A DNA stretch of 62,104 nucleotides from Phoronis australis (lineage: Eukaryota; Phoronida; Phoronidae). The notes beneath the pieces are model-generated. The model was given only the letters and a program-made list of their open reading frames with translations. It was not told where the DNA came from and ran no database searches. The DNA is taken from positions 57,807-119,910 of the forward strand of contig NMRA01000841.1 of assembly GCA_002633005.1 (NCBI GenBank), read 5' to 3'. Of this stretch, positions 59,176 to 62,104 are shown in pieces (position 1 is the stretch's first letter; every line of letters begins with the position of its first letter). Position numbers and translations under genes: made by a program.

Positions 59176-60012
59176 TTACATGTGAAAATTTCTACCATTG
59201 ATATTTCGCATAAACTGTGTACTGTGATATGATTGGGAATGAGGATGCTGGTATGAAGGCTGTGATTGCGGCTGTTCTGGATGTTGATGTGGTTGTGGAT
59301 AAGGATGAATGGCACTTTCCATGGTCTGGACCATTTGTCCCATCATGGCCATGAGACTGGTCATCTGAGCAGCCTCCTGCTGCTGTTGTTGTAAGAGGGC
59401 GCTTTGCTCTCTTGATAGCTCGTTGTGCCTCATGCCACTCATCTTGAGCTTTCAGGCTTTGCTTTATGGCCTCGTGTAAAGAGGCAGCCTCTCTGTCGTC
59501 CTGCTTTAATATCTTCTCCAACCATGCCGGAGCCTTGCCCTCCCACTGCTTCTGCTTGGTTGCGCTTGGCATGACAAGCCTTTATGGTGAAGCACATCCA
59601 GGTGTGGTCGGCCTGCTGCTTCCACTGGTGGAAGGCTCACTTGGTGTGTCACACCTGGAATCTTCATCCTCTGCATTGTCCTCACCTATAATAAGAATGT
59701 AATTTGATGAACATGATTAGCTACCAGTGTAATTGAACTTAAACGTCGCTTATGGTTTGTTACGTTTTGAAATAAAACATGGCTCATAACTTTAAGCATG
59801 GCTCAAAGTTTTTCAAAAATGGAAATGGGTATATTTTAATACCATAACGAGGCAAACATTTGACAGCACTATGAAAGGGATAGGTGCAGCATTGTATTCA
59901 GCAAGTCACTTCTTAACCAGTAACCATTTTCACTTACCACCATCATCCAGGAGGCTGTCTTCCTCACCATCACCATCCTAAGCTTGACTATCATTGTCAT
60001 TCCTTTCAAAAT
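59176..60012 (-). pseudogene. Decayed C-terminal exons of a glutamine-rich helical protein
   Basis: Two exons in phase on -. Exon 60012-59938 is acidic (GDGEEDSLLDDG) and exon 59685-59176 follows a TATAG acceptor. They hold DNAEDEDSRCDTPSEPSTS, a basic helical stretch (KQKQWEGKAPAWLEKILKQD) and a Gln/Met/His-rich tail (LLQQQQQEAAQMTSLMAMMG). An in-frame TAG in the first exon, a TAA before RLVMPSATK, and a frameshift near 59400 break it. The order (acidic linker, helix, Q/M-rich C-terminus) resembles the Myb/SANT-like accessory protein of Harbinger transposons or related host genes, but no DNA-binding domain is visible, so this is only a suggestion. Confidence 0.5.
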
Positions 60013-60151
60013 CTGAAAATGGAATATGGATAACGAATCAAAGAAACAATTATAGTATACACAATACAAATTGCTTTGCCGAATCATGAACCTCAGTCCT
60101 CGTGTATGTTGATAAAGGTTAATAATATACTTCTTTTCTTAATCTTTATTT

Positions 60152-61293
60152 TTATGCGCCCACATATTTATATGTGGACGCATTATGCCGTCATCTCCGT
60201 CCGTCCGGGCGGCATCCGTCCGTCCGTCCGCTGCTCTATCTCCAAAACCCTTTGACATACGTTCATGAAATTTGGCACATATGTTCCATTCATGAATGGG
60301 ACGGCATGTGCGAACTTTCAGACGGATCCGACTACCAGTGTGCCCCCTAGTGGCAATTTTAGTTTTTACGCTTACCTTTGTATCTTCAAAAGTCCTGAAT
60401 GGATTTTCATGAAATTTGGTATGTAGGCACCTATTAGTGGGATGACGCTATCCTCCTGTTTTCAGATGGATTCGACATAGTTTGCGCCACCTAGTGGCCA
60501 TTTTTAGTGTTTTCGAGTCTGTGTTTTTGCGTCCACCCCTCTATCAACCAAACCGCTCAAAGTATGATTGTGAAAATTGGCGTGTATTTGCTTACTATAA
60601 GGAAGACAGCTGAGAATGATTTTCAGACGATTTGGACTACCGTGGCGCCTCCTAGTGGCAGTTTTTTTTTGCGCCTATGGCTGTATCTCCTAAACCGTTC
60701 GCAGGATCTTTACTAAATTTAATAAGTGTATTTATATTATGTTAACAACAGACGATGACGAATATTGGATGGATCCGCATACCAGTGTGCCCCCTAGTGG
60801 CAATTTTATTTTTTTACGTTTACATCCGTATCTTCACAAGTCCTTAACGGATTTTCATGAAATTTGGTATGTAGGCACCTATTAGTGCGATGACGCTATC
60901 CTCCCGTTTTTGGATGGATTCGACCTAGTTTGCGACACCCAGTGGCCATTTTTACTCTTTTTTAGTCTGTTTTTTTTGCGTCCACCCCTCTATCAACCAA
61001 ACCGCTATAAGTATGATTGTGAAAATTGGCATGTATGTTCTTACTATGAAGAGGACGGTTGACGCTGAATTTCCCATGACTTTGATTACTGTGGCGCCTC
61101 CTAGTGGTAGTTTTTTTGCGCCCATGGCTGTATCTCCCAAACCGTTTGCAAGATCTTTACTAAATTTAGCAAGTGTATTTATGTGATGTTGACAACGGAC
61201 GATGACGACTTTAGGATGATTCTGACTAACGGTATGCCTCTAGTGGCAATTTTAGTATTTTACATTGACCTCTGTATTTTCATAGGTCTTCAG
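60152..61293 (+). repeat. Dispersed repeat block 3 (CTAGTGGC family), best preserved
   Basis: Starts with a palindromic head, GCGCCCACATATTTATATG then TGGACGC (60154-60182), and a CCGTCCGTCCG run. Modules alternate: TATCTCCAAAACC, TGAAATTTGGCACATATGTT, GACGGATCCGACTAC, then boxes such as GTGCCCCCTAGTGGCAATTT. Boxes lie at about 60339, 60486, 60645, 60786, 60938, 61090 and 61220, roughly every 150 bp. The two halves (60290-60690 and 60740-61120) are clear tandem copies of about 450 bp. The tail resumes at 61802 after the inserted element. No coding capacity. Confidence 0.85.
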
Positions 61294-61795
61294 CAGGGCT
61301 TGGAATTTTCCGAAGAAACGCGGATTTCCGCTTTTTTCAAATGTGCTTTCCGCTTTTTTTATAATATTTCCGCGTAAAAAAATCCGATTTGATATAAAAT
61401 TTGCACAGCAAATTCCTTTCTTACCGCGGCGTTGCAGACGACGTTCACCTCGAAAAGCGGAAGTTGCTCTTTATGTTTCGGAGGAACGTAAATTGTCAAC
61501 ATTGCCGAGGCATCTGGGACAGCGTGGTGGGATTTTCAATGGCGTCTCGTGTTATTGTTAAGCGCGGCGACAAATACTACCGCTCTGCAGCCATAAATGT
61601 GTAGGTTTGGGTGTGGACGGCCGAGCTAAAAGGACGCAGACGCATGCTACTGATGGTGGTAACCTTTTTTTTTTGTTAGTCCTCCAGATTTTTGTCGGGG
61701 AAAGGTTCACATTGACCATTTCAAGACGGGTTATCGGGCATGATTTGGGCTGTAAAAGTTTCCGCGTTTTTTGTCATTGGTCATTCCAAGCCCTG
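61294..61795. mobile_element. 502-bp non-autonomous DNA transposon
   Basis: Ends CAGGGCTTGGAATTTTCCG and (reverse complement) CAGGGCTTGGAATGACC, flanked by CTTCAG at 61288-61293 and 61796-61801. TTTCCGC repeats sit inside the left end and a GTTTCCGCG copy inside the right. It is inserted into the dispersed repeat. The terminal style matches the element at 51408. Short ORFs inside have no recognised domain. Confidence 0.65.
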
Positions 61796-61801
61796 CTTCA
61801 G

Positions 61802-62104
61802 GTGTATACTTTGTGTTACTTCGTGACTATGAAGGAAAAGTTCCAAGTTGAAATTTGTTTCTGGCATTCTAATGCTGTGCTAATCTCGTATGTTGGTAAA
61901 TTTGTTTTTAAATTCTATGTTTCTGTGGTGCTTTAAGCAACTGGTGTATAGGATGTGCTTGTATTATGAAGATTACTCACATTTTGCCCCTAGCCTATTG
62001 AGGAGACAATGACCATGCCTTTCCATTTTGCAAAGTACAACATACTACATATATGCCCTCTACTGGCCACTTTATGGTACCAATAAACAACCCTAGAAGG
62101 ATAC
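61802..62104 (+). repeat. Continuation of dispersed repeat block 3
   Basis: After the inserted element the repeat resumes in diverged form. It contains TTTTGCCCCTAGCCTATTG near 61982 and ATGCCCTCTACTGGCCACTT at about 62054, both variants of the CTAGTGGC box, and reaches the window edge. Confidence 0.45.

Overview
The window is animal genomic DNA, most likely from an aquatic invertebrate. It is AT-rich, has intron-split genes with GT-AG borders, AATAAA-type signals, tRNA-derived SINE-like pieces, THAP-transposase elements and many dispersed repeats. I could not place it more narrowly. The single PPM1E/PPM1F-type phosphatase suggests an animal that branched before the vertebrate gene duplications. 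One base (near 51927) is ambiguous.

Three conserved genes were reconstructed exon by exon with consistent reading phases. A TRIM37 orthologue lies on + (CDS 3108-26112, 22 exons, about 788 aa: RING, B-box, coiled coil, MATH, acidic tail). A PP2C phosphatase of the PPM1E/PPM1F (POPX) type lies on - (CDS 45027-30897, 7 exons, about 652 aa). A RAD51C orthologue lies on + (CDS 52937-57388, 7 exons, about 364 aa). The same three genes are neighbours on human chromosome 17q22. TRIM37 and PPM1E are tail to tail in both, but RAD51C is flipped here, so it is head to head with the phosphatase. No functional partnership is implied: TRIM37 is a ubiquitin ligase, PPM1E/F a Ser/Thr phosphatase and RAD51C a recombination ATPase.

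Layout. 1-3107: a hAT-like MITE candidate, a truncated THAP transposon, one unassigned ORF and the CpG-rich TRIM37 upstream region. 3108-26112: TRIM37, whose introns hold repeats and an opposite-strand intronless ORF (20075-20773) of unknown function with its own polyadenylation signal and a possible promoter-like motif cluster. 26113-30896: convergent 3' ends. 30897-45027: the phosphatase, with an 8.7 kb first intron rich in simple repeats and MITEs. 45028-52936: a dense pile of mobile DNA at the place where RAD51C orientation differs from human. 52937-57388: RAD51C. 57389-62104: a decayed multi-exon gene on -, a dispersed repeat carrying CTCF-like motifs, and a small transposon inserted in it.

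The most interesting non-host material is a family of TTAA-flanked, Kolobok-like transposons. One copy carries two convergent ORFs: a THAP transposase and, on the other strand, a protein with the Cys-rich motif of the P2X7 C-terminal (ballast) domain. A neighbouring copy is a fold-back derivative with two 5' ends and a solo LTR inside it.
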